From Isoetes taiwanensis (Eukaryota; Streptophyta; Lycopodiopsida; Isoetales; Isoetaceae), in assembly GCA_021234155.1 (NCBI GenBank), contig JAJEKV010000277.1, forward strand, positions 310,001-374,000: a stretch of 64,000 bases of DNA. The letters are read 5' to 3'. Of this stretch, positions 11,399 through 20,849 are shown one piece after another; position 1 is the first letter of the stretch, and the number at the start of each line of letters is the position of its first letter. The position numbers and the translations under genes were made by a program. The notes beneath the pieces are model-generated. The model was not told the origin of the DNA. It saw nothing but the letters and a program-made list of their open reading frames with translations, and did no database searches.

Positions 11399-13113
11399 CT
11401 AGTCAATCTCACGAAACAGAGCCCTAACCCAATCCCGGGCATCCCAAATGGGGGCATAAAACCGCACAATGCTCCACGGTCTCACGATGAAGGCCACAAC
11501 AAAGGCGAGAGAGGGCTCACACCCGCCTAAAGCCCGACTCACAAGGGCATTCACCACGATACAACGGTGCACCACCACGCCACGAAGCACCCTAACCTTC
11601 GGTGGGGGAAGTGAGCTCCATGTCCACGTCCAAACCGAACGCCATCGAGAACCCGGAAGCTGCAGAGACCACTTGCCTGAAGGCGGCAGTGTGTCATGAA
11701 TAGCTAGCACCCAGTAACAAGACCGCACAAAACAAGAAGACACAACATCCGGATGAACCCTCCAAACCTGCACCACCACATCATCCTGAGGGACTATAGG
11801 TATGTGTAGCGGAATACTCCCCGCCACTTGTTCCCAGATAGCCCGGTCACTGCCCCTCAGGCGAAAGCGAGCTCGAAAGAACTCCCACGAAGCTAGCTGA
11901 CCACCCCAATACCAATCCTCCAAGGTGAGCACAGCAGCTCGCCTCCAACGGGCCTGCGTCCGAGCATGCATGGTGGCAGCCAAGGGCAAGTGCGCAGGGG
12001 GTAGAGGAACCCACAAGAAAGGAGAAGAGTGGTGATAAACTGAGGCATAATCTAGCTGGAAGAGCACACGCACATGATCCCAGGCCCGCAGCACCCCCGT
12101 GAGAAAAGGGGATGCATGTGGGAAAGGCCGGAGACCATACAACAGTGCCCAGGGCAACTCCACATGCACCGACGGCTTCCCAAACGCCACACAATGGCGA
12201 AAAGACTGCAACAACAGCGCCGCACCAGGAGAAGATGCTCCATCCTGCAGTATGCTCCAAACAAACTTGGAGACCAACACCTTACTATGCAGTGCCAAAT
12301 CCAGAATGGCCAAGCCCCCATCCTCCCGGGGGCGGACACACTTCCACCAAGCCACTTTAACAACCGCCCCTTCATCATCCCCGCCCCACACAAAATTTCG
12401 AACAATCTTATCCAAAGCCTGTATCTTACTCTCAGGAGCTAACATCGCAGATGCTGTATACACATGAGTGCTACAAAGTACTGACTTGGCAACAGTGATC
12501 CTACCTGCCATGGACAACTTGCTACCCTTCCACCAATTGAGGTGTTTCTGCAACCCCTGCAAAATCTCATCCCACACCCTCCCCATGGAAACATCCCCTC
12601 CAAAGGGAATACCCAACAGCTTAGTACACACATTACCTGGAAGCACCTTCCAAGGGAATAAAGCCAAACAAGGGGGAGGCGGAGTCAGCTGGGCCCATAA
12701 TGCGGAGCACTTACCCCAATTCAGAAGAATGCCCGAGGCCAAGGAGAAAGTATCCAGCAAACCCTTCACATTCTGCAAATTCCTCTCTTCTGCGACCAAG
12801 AAGAGGAAAGTGTCATCGGCAAACTGGTTAATAATCTGCTGGCTACCATCCTGCATCCGAAGCCCATCCACCACCCCCTCCTCCACTGCTGACCAAAACA
12901 AGCGAGAGGCGGTGCCTCCGCCTGTCGTAAACAAAAGCGGGCCAAAGGGCACCCCGGCGCACCCCTCGCCTAAGGAGAAAAAGGCGGAGGGTTCACCCGC
13001 CACACCACCGTAGCCGCGGCCGACCTATGCGACTTCATGGTGTCTCTCGAAAAGCGTGGACCACAGCCCAACGCTAACATCATAGCAGACAAGAACTCCC
13101 AACGGACACTATC
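11399..13113 (-). pseudogene. LINE reverse transcriptase, C-terminal part
   Basis: Reading starts at the MITE junction with KAYDSVRWEFLSAMMLALGC (palm A region), shifts frame near 13,003, then continues as a 534-residue open frame. The catalytic box is NQFADDTFLF at residues 59-68 (FADD, the YADD equivalent). It is followed by a thumb region (LLNWGKCSALW), the WWKGSKLSMAGRI motif common in plant LINEs, and a C-terminal domain with SGKWSLQLPGSRWRSVWTW...PPKVRVLRGVVVHRC resembling zf-RVT. The enzyme would copy LINE RNA at a nicked target. The other long ORFs on both strands across 11.8-13.0 kb are shadows of this GC-rich coding sequence. Confidence 0.8.
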
Positions 13114-13125
13114 GTAAGCTTTGGC

Positions 13126-13361
13126 CCCGGGGGGTTCACTTATAGTAAGGGGGGTATGCCATGTGCGTGCATAGGGTGATCAAAAACACCCCCGTATACG
13201 ATTTCTTGAAAGGCAAATTCGACCCCTTCCGTACAAAGTTTACCCCAAGTAGTGGCAAAAAACCCCCCTACCTCTTACGTATACGTATGGAAATGGGTCG
13301 AAAAAACCCCCCTACAAGTCACTCAGGCACATTGTATGGCACTTACAGTGAATCCCCCTTG
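13126..13361. mobile_element. 236-bp hAT-like MITE inside the LINE
   Basis: The ends are CCCGGGGGGTTCACT on the left and, on the opposite strand, CAAGGGGGATTCACT on the right. An 8-bp duplication GCTTTGGC flanks it at 13,118-13,125 and 13,362-13,369. The size of the duplication and the CA-GGGG-type end point to the hAT superfamily. There is no ORF. It interrupts the reverse transcriptase between the codons for LDFAKA and YDSV. Internal G/C homopolymer blocks (GGGGGGTTTTTTCGA on the minus strand) are shared with the partial copy at 6,811. Confidence 0.85.
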
Positions 13362-13369
13362 GCTTTGGC

Positions 13370-14057
13370 AAAGTCAAGCTTAAGATAGGCAATGCCTTGA
13401 CCTGTTCTCCTGGCCCAATAAAGGCCCTCATAAGCTGCGGCAACATTAGTCAAAATGTTCCTCCCAGGGACAAACCCAGACTGCACCTTACTAATGGAGG
13501 AAGTCAACACCGGCTTCAACTTCTCTGCGGGGGGCTTTCGCAATAATCTTATACACAGAGGACAACAAGGAGATAGGCCTCCAATCATTAATAGTAGAAG
13601 GCTGCTTAACCTTAGGAATCAAGGAAATGCATGCGGTATTCAAGGTCCTATCCATTTGAGAAGACTGCAGCAACTCAAGATACACCTGATACACAGACTC
13701 ACCAGCCCACTCCCAATAAGTCTGAAAGAACACCACAGGAATGCCATCCAGTCCAGGACATTTATCCTTGGCCATGCACATACATGCCTCCGCTAAATCC
13801 TCCCTGGAGAGCTCCTGCTCCAAGCTCTCATGCTGGTGAGGCAGAATAGATGGCTTAACAGCACCCAAAACAAGCTCCTGCATCTCCTGCTCATAGGGAA
13901 GAGTGCGATGTGCAAAAAACCCTGAGAAATGAGCATGCACATACCTCTGCAAATCAGCGGGATCCTCCAAAGTCCGGCCATCAGGCAAAGCAAGGGACGC
14001 CATAGATGATGCATATCGCCACTGCCTAGCTGCTCTGAAGAACACCGACGAAGCCAA
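13370..14057 (-). pseudogene. LINE reverse transcriptase, N-terminal part
   Basis: The frame from 14,057 gives MASSVFFRAARQWRYASSMA, DGRTLEDPADLQRYV, then KDKCPGLDGIPVVFFQTYWE and ISLIPKVKQPSTINDWRPIS, the conserved fingers region of plant LINE reverse transcriptases (PGxDGIP; LIPK; RPISL). A frameshift near 13,535 moves to the next open frame with SKVQSGFVPGRNILTNVAAA and AYLKLDFAKA, after which the MITE intervenes. The start is not a real one: the element is truncated 5' here. Confidence 0.8.
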
Positions 14058-14058
14058 G

Positions 14059-14640
14059 ATGATTGTAGAATTTTGTTAATAGACTCACCTTGCCTATTTC
14101 CCTGTGGATAATATGCAGAAGCTTGCACATGTTGAACACCAATGTTTCTTGTTAGCTGAGCTACTACGTTTCCTATGAAATGAGTTCCCCAATCAGACAA
14201 AAGAATAGTTGGAACACCAAATCGAGAAATCAGATTATGATAAAAAAAGCTTAATGTGGTACTTTCTATAGCATGCTTTGCTGGAATTGCTTCTACCCAC
14301 TTTGAAAACACGCATGTGGCTGCCAAAATATACTTATGTCCCTTTGGAAGATGGAGGATTTATAGGCCAATGTAATACAATCCCCACATATGACATATTA
14401 TTATGGCCTGTTAACTGCTTGTGCTTCTGACACTTTTCACATTTTGTCACAAAGTCTCTAGTATCCTTGTAAAGAATTGGCCAATAATACCCCCAATGAA
14501 GGATCTTTCTAGCTGTGGGTCTAGCTGCAAAATGCCCCTGACAATCATGTGCTTGCTGCAGTCAGCTGACCAGTAACACACCTCAACAAGAGACCTTCTA
14601 TAGTCTTCTTATATAGAACAGACTCGTGCACCACATAACC
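14059..14640 (-). pseudogene. Ty3/gypsy integrase N-terminus and catalytic core
   Basis: The minus strand from about 14,640 shows a zinc-binding HHCC-like region (ILHWGYYWPILYKDTRDFV, CEKCQKHKQ), then the core (FSKWVEAIPAKHAIEST; LLSDWGTHFIGN; YYPQGNRQGESINKI). The catalytic Asp of SDxGTHF and the Glu of QGES are present, but the usual Arg after SD is Trp, and frames break near 14,330. Integrase inserts element DNA in the genome. The gene is cut by the LINE just after INKILQ. Confidence 0.75.
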
Positions 14641-14666
14641 AGCTACTTGTACTATAAGAGCATGCT

Positions 14667-14720
14667 TTTTTTTTTTGTTTTTTTTTTTTTTTTGGGTTGC
14701 CCCTAGGGGGGCAAACCCTT
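14667..14720. repeat. T-tract with adjacent CCCCTAGGGG palindrome
   Basis: Two T runs separated by one G (14,668-14,694) are followed by GGTTGCCCCTAGGGGGGCAA, a near-perfect inverted repeat. This may be the A-tailed end of a SINE or LINE remnant on the minus strand. It marks the edge of recognisable gypsy sequence. Confidence 0.4.
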
Positions 14721-16010
14721 GTTGATGTGGGTTTCTGGCATATTTTAAGTATATGCTAGAATATGCTTAGGATATGCCAGAAACTGCTCCAAACCTGATG
14801 TTGCATGTAAACTGGCAGTCGCCAATGTTGTTGGGCAGCCTCTGTGAAAACCGGGTAACCGGCTTCCATATTCCATGTGCTGCTACGCTCTTCATAAGCC
14901 TTGTAGAAGATCCCAAGAAGAAACTGAAGAAGCAGAAGTAAAAGAAAAGGATTTTATAGCTCTTCTTGCCGGTATCTTTCCCGTGTTGTTTTTGGTTGTA
15001 AATTTGGACTATCGGTGGTGCAAAATTTGCTTCCAGGTTCTAAGATGGCATTCGTATAGTATTTGATCCTGAGCATATGAATGTGGTATTAGGTTACATA
15101 GAGATTGGTATTCCTGAGAATTTACTAGCAAATGAAAATGGTGTATTTTCTGGAATGGTTCGTTGATGATAGTATCTTTGGCACAACGTTTTATAAAGCT
15201 TGCAAAGCCTGATTCTTTAACTTGTAGGCAAGTCGTCCTACATTCATTCTCTTAACAACCATTGGCATGACAAATCCATTGGAAGTAATGTGCTTTTTCT
15301 ATGTGTAGCCACGCAATTTACGAATCTCTTATATTTTGGAAGTAATGTGATTCTTTACGAAGTAGCCGTGCAATTTTTGAAGCTCTTAAGTTTTTTCTCT
15401 CTTTGTGGTTCTTATTACATCATTTTGCAATGTGCAGTGCATTGGCTGCTTTTTATTCATGAGGTATATTGGATAAGCGTAATGGCACAATGTTAGACCA
15501 TCTCTTGAGGTGCATCATCATATGCCAAGGTTTCATCCATATTATGCACAAATTAATGGCTGTGGGCGTAACTGTTGTTTTGGAGTTTCAGATTGTGCAT
15601 TTCTTATAGAGATCATTGTGTCCATGCCTGGGAAGGGATCAGACATAATTGTACAGTTCTTTATATTTTGTCTTAAAGTTATGTGCAACCTGGGTTGTTG
15701 GATACGTGGTTTTTTTTGTTGTAGTAATGTCGGCCAATGCGTAAGCGGCCAGATAAATAAAAGGAATTGTCTCGTAAAAGAAGAAAACATCATCAATCGA
15801 AGATAGTGACGTGCTATAATGGTTCATGAACCAAAGTTGAAGTTTGGTTACTCACTTCAAAGAGGACTGCTCACTACCTTAGACCAATGTCATAGCGGAT
15901 CTTACAAAGCTTTCCATATATAGGAAATCGAGAGAATCCTCGTAGTGAATCTTAACTAAACTTTTGTTGATATCTTAAGGTCCTGTGTTTGTGTTTTTGA
16001 GTGTCATTAA
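14721..16010. other. No gene recognised
   Basis: ORFs at 14,875-15,066, 15,290-15,496 and 15,510-15,806 have no recognisable motifs. The stretch is T-rich and probably intron or intergenic sequence upstream of the kinesin relic. Confidence 0.4.
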
Positions 16011-16029
16011 TGAAAGTTGGGGCATTTGG

Positions 16030-17150
16030 TTATTGCGGGTGGATCTAGCGCATATGTGGAAAGACATGAGTTTGTCTTGATGTTGTTTTGAATGAACATC
16101 TCACCAATGATGAAGTATGAAACAATTGTACCGGTTGCTAAGTACTTTTTAATGCTTTTGATTTCTTATTTTCGTCGCTTCTTTTCCGTCTAGGTACAGG
16201 GTGACCGTTCATCCAATTGTTCCAACCATCTTTCAATGAACTAAGGCTAGTTGTTTTGCATATGGGCAAACAGGCAAGTTGCATTGTGAATTATTTGTTG
16301 TTGTCATTAATAACAATTAAGAGAAATTTGTTATATGGCAGGCAGTGGAAAAACATACACAATGCAGCCATTACCACTTAGAGCATCTAAGGACATGATG
16401 GAGATTATGCAGCTTCCGCAAAATAGAAATCAGGGATTTCAGTTATGGCTTAGTTTTTTTGAAATTTATGGTGGGAAGCTTTATGATCTTCTCAATGACA
16501 GAAGGTGAGTCATTGGACAGCTGACTTCTCTATTCTCTATAAGGTTCTTTGACCTCATTTAGAACTTTTTCAGGAAGCTATATATGCGGGAAGATGGAAG
16601 GCAAGTTTGCATAGTTGGCTTGAAGGAGTTTCAAGTGTCTGATATTGTGTGAGAAGGGGAACTCTGCAAGAAGCACGGGTTCCACTGGTGCAAATGAAGA
16701 ATCATCAAGGTCTCATGCACTCTTGCAACTAGTAATAAAGAAAGGCCAAGAGACAGCTAGGTTGGTTGAGAAAATGTCTTTTATTGACCTTGCTGGTAGT
16801 GAACGTGGAGCTGATACAACAAACAATAATCCGCCAGGCAAGGTATGTTACTATTAACGCTGTCATATTCGCCTAACATATGTGTTAGGGAATTTTTAAT
16901 GATATCCTAGTTGTTTCTCGGAATGGAAGGAGCAGAAATAAACAAGAGCCTGTTGGTACTAAAAGAATGCATTTGAGCACTTGATAATGATCAAGGCCAT
17001 ATTCCATTCCGAGGAAGCAAGTTGCCAGAGGTTTTGCGGGATTCGTTTGTTAGGGATTCACGCCTGCATTCGATTTCGTGCATCTCCCCAAATCTTTGGT
17101 TCCTCAGGAGCACACTCTTAATACACTCGGATATGCAAGCAAATTTACAT
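16030..17150 (+). pseudogene. Kinesin-13 motor domain pseudogene
   Basis: Exon-like blocks follow the kinesin motor order: a YVERHEF-type block (16,045-16,125, one base lost, then TGA); VHPIVPTIFQ, stop, TKASCFAYGQT (16,203-16,276); GSGKTYTM P-loop to FFEIYGGKLYDLLNDR (16,342-16,504); KLYMREDGRQVCIVGLKEFQ (16,574-16,650); GANEESSRSHALLQLVIKKG and MSFIDLAGSERGADT (switch I and II, to 16,839); EGAEINKSLLVLKECI, stop, ALDNDQGHIPFRGSKLPEVL (16,924-17,060); and a SCISPN block after which the frame slips (17,075-17,150). The wording (ALDNDQGHIPFRGSKL) is that of plant kinesin-13, a microtubule-depolymerising kinesin. There are at least three stops, two frameshifts, a deleted block near 16,650 and a lost acceptor near 16,922. 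It cannot encode a motor. Confidence 0.85.
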
Positions 17151-17399
17151 CACGGGTAGTGCGAATTTTATAAATAGGCTATGCTTTTAAACAACAGGCT
17201 ATTGGATCTTTCTAAACAAGCTATGTATCTAAATGTTTCGTTAAGTATCTACCATGGACTACAAATATCCTTTGTAGAACTTTTTGTCTACAATAGAGAA
17301 AAAACATCATTTAAACCCTGGATACGTTATTGCAGAGTCAAAGGCCTTTCTAAGAACAACAACGCGAAGAGAGACACTAGTGCCTCACCATAGCAAGAG

Positions 17400-17716
17400 A
17401 AATAGCATCATCACCTCCATTGTTATCACCATTGCTACCACAAATATCTGAACAATCATGAGAGTATAAAACTGTTGAGAATGGGAAGCGTCCTGTTGAG
17501 CAATTTGGGTGGCAAAGCTAGCGGAATGACAGTGAGATGCACCCAAGCTTTCGTGCAGATTTTGGTAATGGTGGATGATGGGCTGGTGCCTTCTGCGTCT
17601 TCGGAGGGGGAACACTTAAGTGTTAGAGAGTCAACGCCAAATGGCTTTTCTAATGGCAGTTATCAAGAGAGAATGATGTCTCAGCCGATGGGCATATCAA
17701 TGCTATTCTTGAGGTA
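17400..17716 (+). pseudogene. Possible downstream relic of the kinesin gene
   Basis: After the motor blocks come fragments such as EYKTVENGKRPVEQF and GHINAILE, broken by stops in every frame. The last resembles the short acidic E-INALL motif near the C-terminus of plant kinesin-13, but the match is short. The assignment rests mainly on position. Confidence 0.25.
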
Positions 17717-17719
17717 AAT

Positions 17720-18310
17720 AATGCTATCAATTCCATTCTGATGTTTAATGTTGTTGCTTTATCACTAGTAATGCCATTGAAAACTTCCACAAACACTTTC
17801 AGCAAGGCCACAATTAAGCAACTTGACAATAGCTGGAATGACATATTGACGCAAAATTTAAGACATAGGGCATAATGTTGAATGAGAATAATATCTTGGT
17901 TCATCCCTAGTTTTTGCAAAATTTTATCAAGTACTTAGTGCTTTCTGGTTTTGCTCTGTTTGTGAAGTTTCTCAGCATTGTCATATAGCCCTAAATGTGG
18001 TTGGCCTTTAGAAATGCATTTCTGTTAAACATCTCCAAAAGTCTCTGCTGATAAATTTAGAGGCAAGATTGTGATTATTACAAATGTAATGACAAAATGC
18101 CTAGCAAGATTTTTCCAATTCAAGATCTACATGAACACATGTAGTACAAATGAGAATTTAGTGGAGAGCCACAATATGGTCTCTAATCTCCACTAATGTA
18201 AACTAGAACACAATGTTATAGGAAAATAGTTCTAATGGTCAATAAACCATTGGCTTTAAATCTTTAAAACCATATAATGTAGTTACTGTTCATCGGGTAT
18301 TGACCCAATT
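17720..18310. other. No gene recognised
   Basis: AT-rich sequence with scattered short ORFs and no recognisable motifs. The minus-strand ORF 17,650-17,919 has unremarkable composition. Confidence 0.4.
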
Positions 18311-18318
18311 ACTGTAGC

Positions 18319-18594
18319 TCAGTTGACTTGAGCATTATGCATTCTTCTCGACCGGATCAACTTCGTGAGCACCGCCGTTCTCCTTTGTTCACCGTGTTCC
18401 CTTACATAATCTTCAATCCGGCGGTTAAGGAAAACTTCTAGTTTCCTATCCGGGCCAATTTTCATCTCTGTATATATCCCACAGGACAAACGTACGAAAC
18501 GAGCTGGGTGCACAATATCCCACAAGATCTCTGCTAAAAATTTGCCTTTTAACCATTGAATCTTAATTTTGAATTTATTCACTTTCTTCTTCAA
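18319..18594 (-). CDS. Short unrecognised open frame
   Basis: 91 residues rich in Lys and Arg, with CGIYTEMKIGPDRKLEVFLN and RIEDYVREHGEQRR in the C-terminal half, which read like protein rather than chance. No family is recognised and no splice sites are evident. It lies just beyond the copia LTR and may be a gene or element fragment. Confidence 0.25.
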   Translation of the reverse strand: MKKKVNKFKIKIQWLKGKFLAEILWDIVHPARFVRLSCGIYTEMKIGPDRKLEVFLNRRIEDYVREHGEQRRTAVLTKLIRSRRMHNAQVN

Positions 18595-18607
18595 ACCTTC
18601 ACCATGG

Positions 18608-18893
18608 TGATAACGTTAGGTTCTCAATGTTCAATGATGAAATTTACTGGGCACTTAACTGGCAACCTAACATCAATTACTGTACCCTAGATAATTACAT
18701 GATTGCTTGTCCTACTGCCACTGCTTCTCATAGGCAGGCACATTAGGATGCTTGAGTCATCATTCAGCTTAGGTTTCATGCAGCAACTTGTGTGTCCATC
18801 TGGATCATTGTCTGCTCACATGTATTCTGGATGCAACCACTGCCACTGCTTCTCATGATTGCATCACAGACTTATCAAGCTGAAAACTTATCA
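18608..18893 (-). mobile_element. Candidate 3' LTR of the copia element
   Basis: The ends form TGATAA...TTATCA over 286 bp. The inner edge coincides with the end of pol, where CTGAAGGAGGAGTGATAAG on the minus strand gives a polypurine tract and the stop codon. A phrase (CACTGCTTCTCAT) is repeated within it. The 5' LTR is missing because the element is truncated. Confidence 0.5.
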
Positions 18894-20264
18894 CTCCTCC
18901 TTCAGCTTATAAGTCTGTAAATTAGACACATTTAACTTGCCTTTAAAGTACACATATTTGTTTTCTGGCAGTGCCTTGGTGAAAATATCTGCAACCTGCT
19001 TATTTGTTTCAACATACTTCATATAGATTATCTTCTTGTCAGCAAGATCTCTTATGAAATGCATACTTAATTCAATATGTTTGGTCCTGTCATGATGCTC
19101 GGGATTCTTCACAATTGCTATGCAGCTTTGACTATCTGTCCATATGTCAGTAGGTTCCATTTGTTCACAATACAACTCATTTAACAGTCTTCTTAGCCAC
19201 ACTACTTCTTTGGCCACTAATGCAGCTGATGCATATTCTGCTTCAGCTGAGCTCATTGCCGATCACTCCTCCTCCAAGAAATATTGCATACCCTGAAGTT
19301 GATCTTCTTGTATGCAAGTCTCCCCCCCAATCTGCATCACTATAGCATTTCATGATTAGATTTTCTGAATTGAAACAAATACCATGTCCTTTAGTGCCTT
19401 TGAGATATTTCAGAACTCGTTTAGCTGCCTCCCAGTGTTCTCTGGTTGCATTGTGATTTCTCCTGCTCAGTATGTTGACTGCATAAGCTATGTCAGGTCG
19501 AGTGTTATTGGCCAAGTATAGTAAGCATCCAATTAATGCCCTGTAGGGAATATTTTCCATTTCTGCAATGTCTTCTTCAGTTTGATTTTGTACATAGGTT
19601 AACCTGTGCCCTGGGGTCATTGGAATTTTTGCTGGCTTTGCTTCTGACAGATTGAATCTCTTGAGCATATTCTGTACATGTTTCTCTTGGTGCAACCTTA
19701 ACCATTTTTGCTCTCTATTTCTCACAACCTCTATACCTAGGAATTTTTTAAGTTCACCTAGGTCTGCCATTTGAAAACGTGACTTCAAAATATCCTTGCA
19801 TGTGTTTAGGATTTTGATTGAGCTGGCTATCATAATGCAGTCGTCCACATATAATGCAATTATGCAGTATTCTTCTCCTTGCTTAAATCTATACAAGTTG
19901 CCATCATTCTGCAACTTCTCAAATCCCTGTTCTTGCAAGAATTGATTCATACAAAGGTACCACTCTCTTGGTGATTGCTTTAATCCATATACAGCCCTAT
20001 TTAGTTTCCATATCATGTTTTTCCCTTGCTCAAAACCAGGTGCTTGCTTCATAAATGCCTCCTCCTCAAGAGTTGCATTCAAAAAAGCTGTTTTGACATT
20101 CATATGGTGCAATTCTAAATTTAGAGCATTTGCCATTGCCAATAGGATTCTGATGTTTGTGAGCTTTACTATAGGTGAGTAGGTTTCATCATAATCTCTG
20201 CCCTTTTTCTGAGTGAAGCCTTGAGCTACTAATCTTGCCTTGAATTTCTTGCTGCCACATTAGA
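18894..20264 (-). pseudogene. pol: Ty1/copia reverse transcriptase-RNase H
   Basis: The reading frame enters at about 20,264 with KFKARLVAQGFTQKKGRDYD and ETYSPIVK, then runs through the RT: MNVKTAFLNATL, AVYGLKQSPREW, ALYVDDCIMIA (YVDD at residues 98-101 of the open stretch), LGELKKFLGIEV and the RNase H part CYSDADWGGDLHTRRSTSGY. A deletion at about 19,250 removes the ISWxSxKQ segment and shifts frame; SSAEAEYASAALVAKEVVWL and TDSQSCIAIVKNPEHHDRTK follow, ending ...LKEE stop. The first catalytic Asp (normally DVKTAFL) is Asn here, so even the open part would be inactive. Integrase, protease and gag are absent: the copy is truncated at 20,264. Confidence 0.9.
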
Positions 20265-20304
20265 GTTTTTTTGGGATGTCACAATATCCTAATAAAAAAT
20301 ACTT

Positions 20305-20382
20305 GAAATTCCACGTGGGCATTTAGAATCGGCCAATGGCAAGAAAGGTGCTATTGTTTTATACCAGTCTACGTGGCATTCT
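20305..20382 (+). promoter_or_regulatory. Two ACGT-core boxes, possible promoter
   Basis: CCACGTGGG at about 20,312 (a G-box) and CTACGTGGC at about 20,371 lie 60 bases apart, 100-200 bases upstream of the pyrimidine-rich leader of the gene fragments beginning near 20,480. ACGT-core boxes of this kind bind plant bZIP and bHLH factors. The promoter assignment is inferred from position. Confidence 0.35.
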
Positions 20383-20849
20383 TTTATTCAATTAATATCT
20401 ATGTATTTATGGCAACCTAACCCTCATTAAAGCAAAATAGAAATTAATGCACACCTCTTAGAGTTTCTCGCCTGAATTTCTGCATAGGGAGCGCGAAAGT
20501 CATTCCTCAGGCTCAACCTATCAACCAAAAATTTTCTACTCCCCGCCAAACAAAAACTTTGATTCTAGTTGTGGATGTTCACATCGAGCAAGGCTGGGTA
20601 ATGCTTACCGACGGATTATAGCAAGTGTTCAATGCTTGTTTTATCATTTGGTGCTTTCGAAACAATAGTTACATTTTATTTGTGAATGTTTTCATACTCT
20701 TTACATTTATTTGGTGCAATTTGGGGAATCGGTTAGCATATCTGAGACAAAAAATCAGTAATGACTTTGAGAGTAGCTAACGGGAATGCACCATTAAGTC
20801 TAGAACAAGAGTAAGATGTTAAATTCGTTCTGCATTTTCTAATTTCATT

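Larger units (their letters stand above)
10977..14058 (-). mobile_element. 5'-truncated L1-type LINE
   Basis: A non-LTR retrotransposon lies on the minus strand with its A-tail seen as 15 Ts at 10,977-10,991. It starts inside ORF2, with the endonuclease lost, and carries reverse transcriptase and a zf-RVT-like C-terminus. It sits in a gypsy integrase gene: the integrase reading on the two sides joins with essentially no duplicated target bases. It is itself split by the MITE at 13,126-13,361. Confidence 0.85.

Noticed and set aside
11847-13013. Several long plus- and minus-strand ORFs across the LINE
   Set aside because: They overlap the well-supported reverse transcriptase frame in GC-rich sequence and have no motifs of their own.
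16230-16965. Kinesin stop codons as sites of RNA editing
   Set aside because: Frameshifts, a deleted block and a lost splice acceptor occur too, and C/U editing of nuclear transcripts is not expected in plants.
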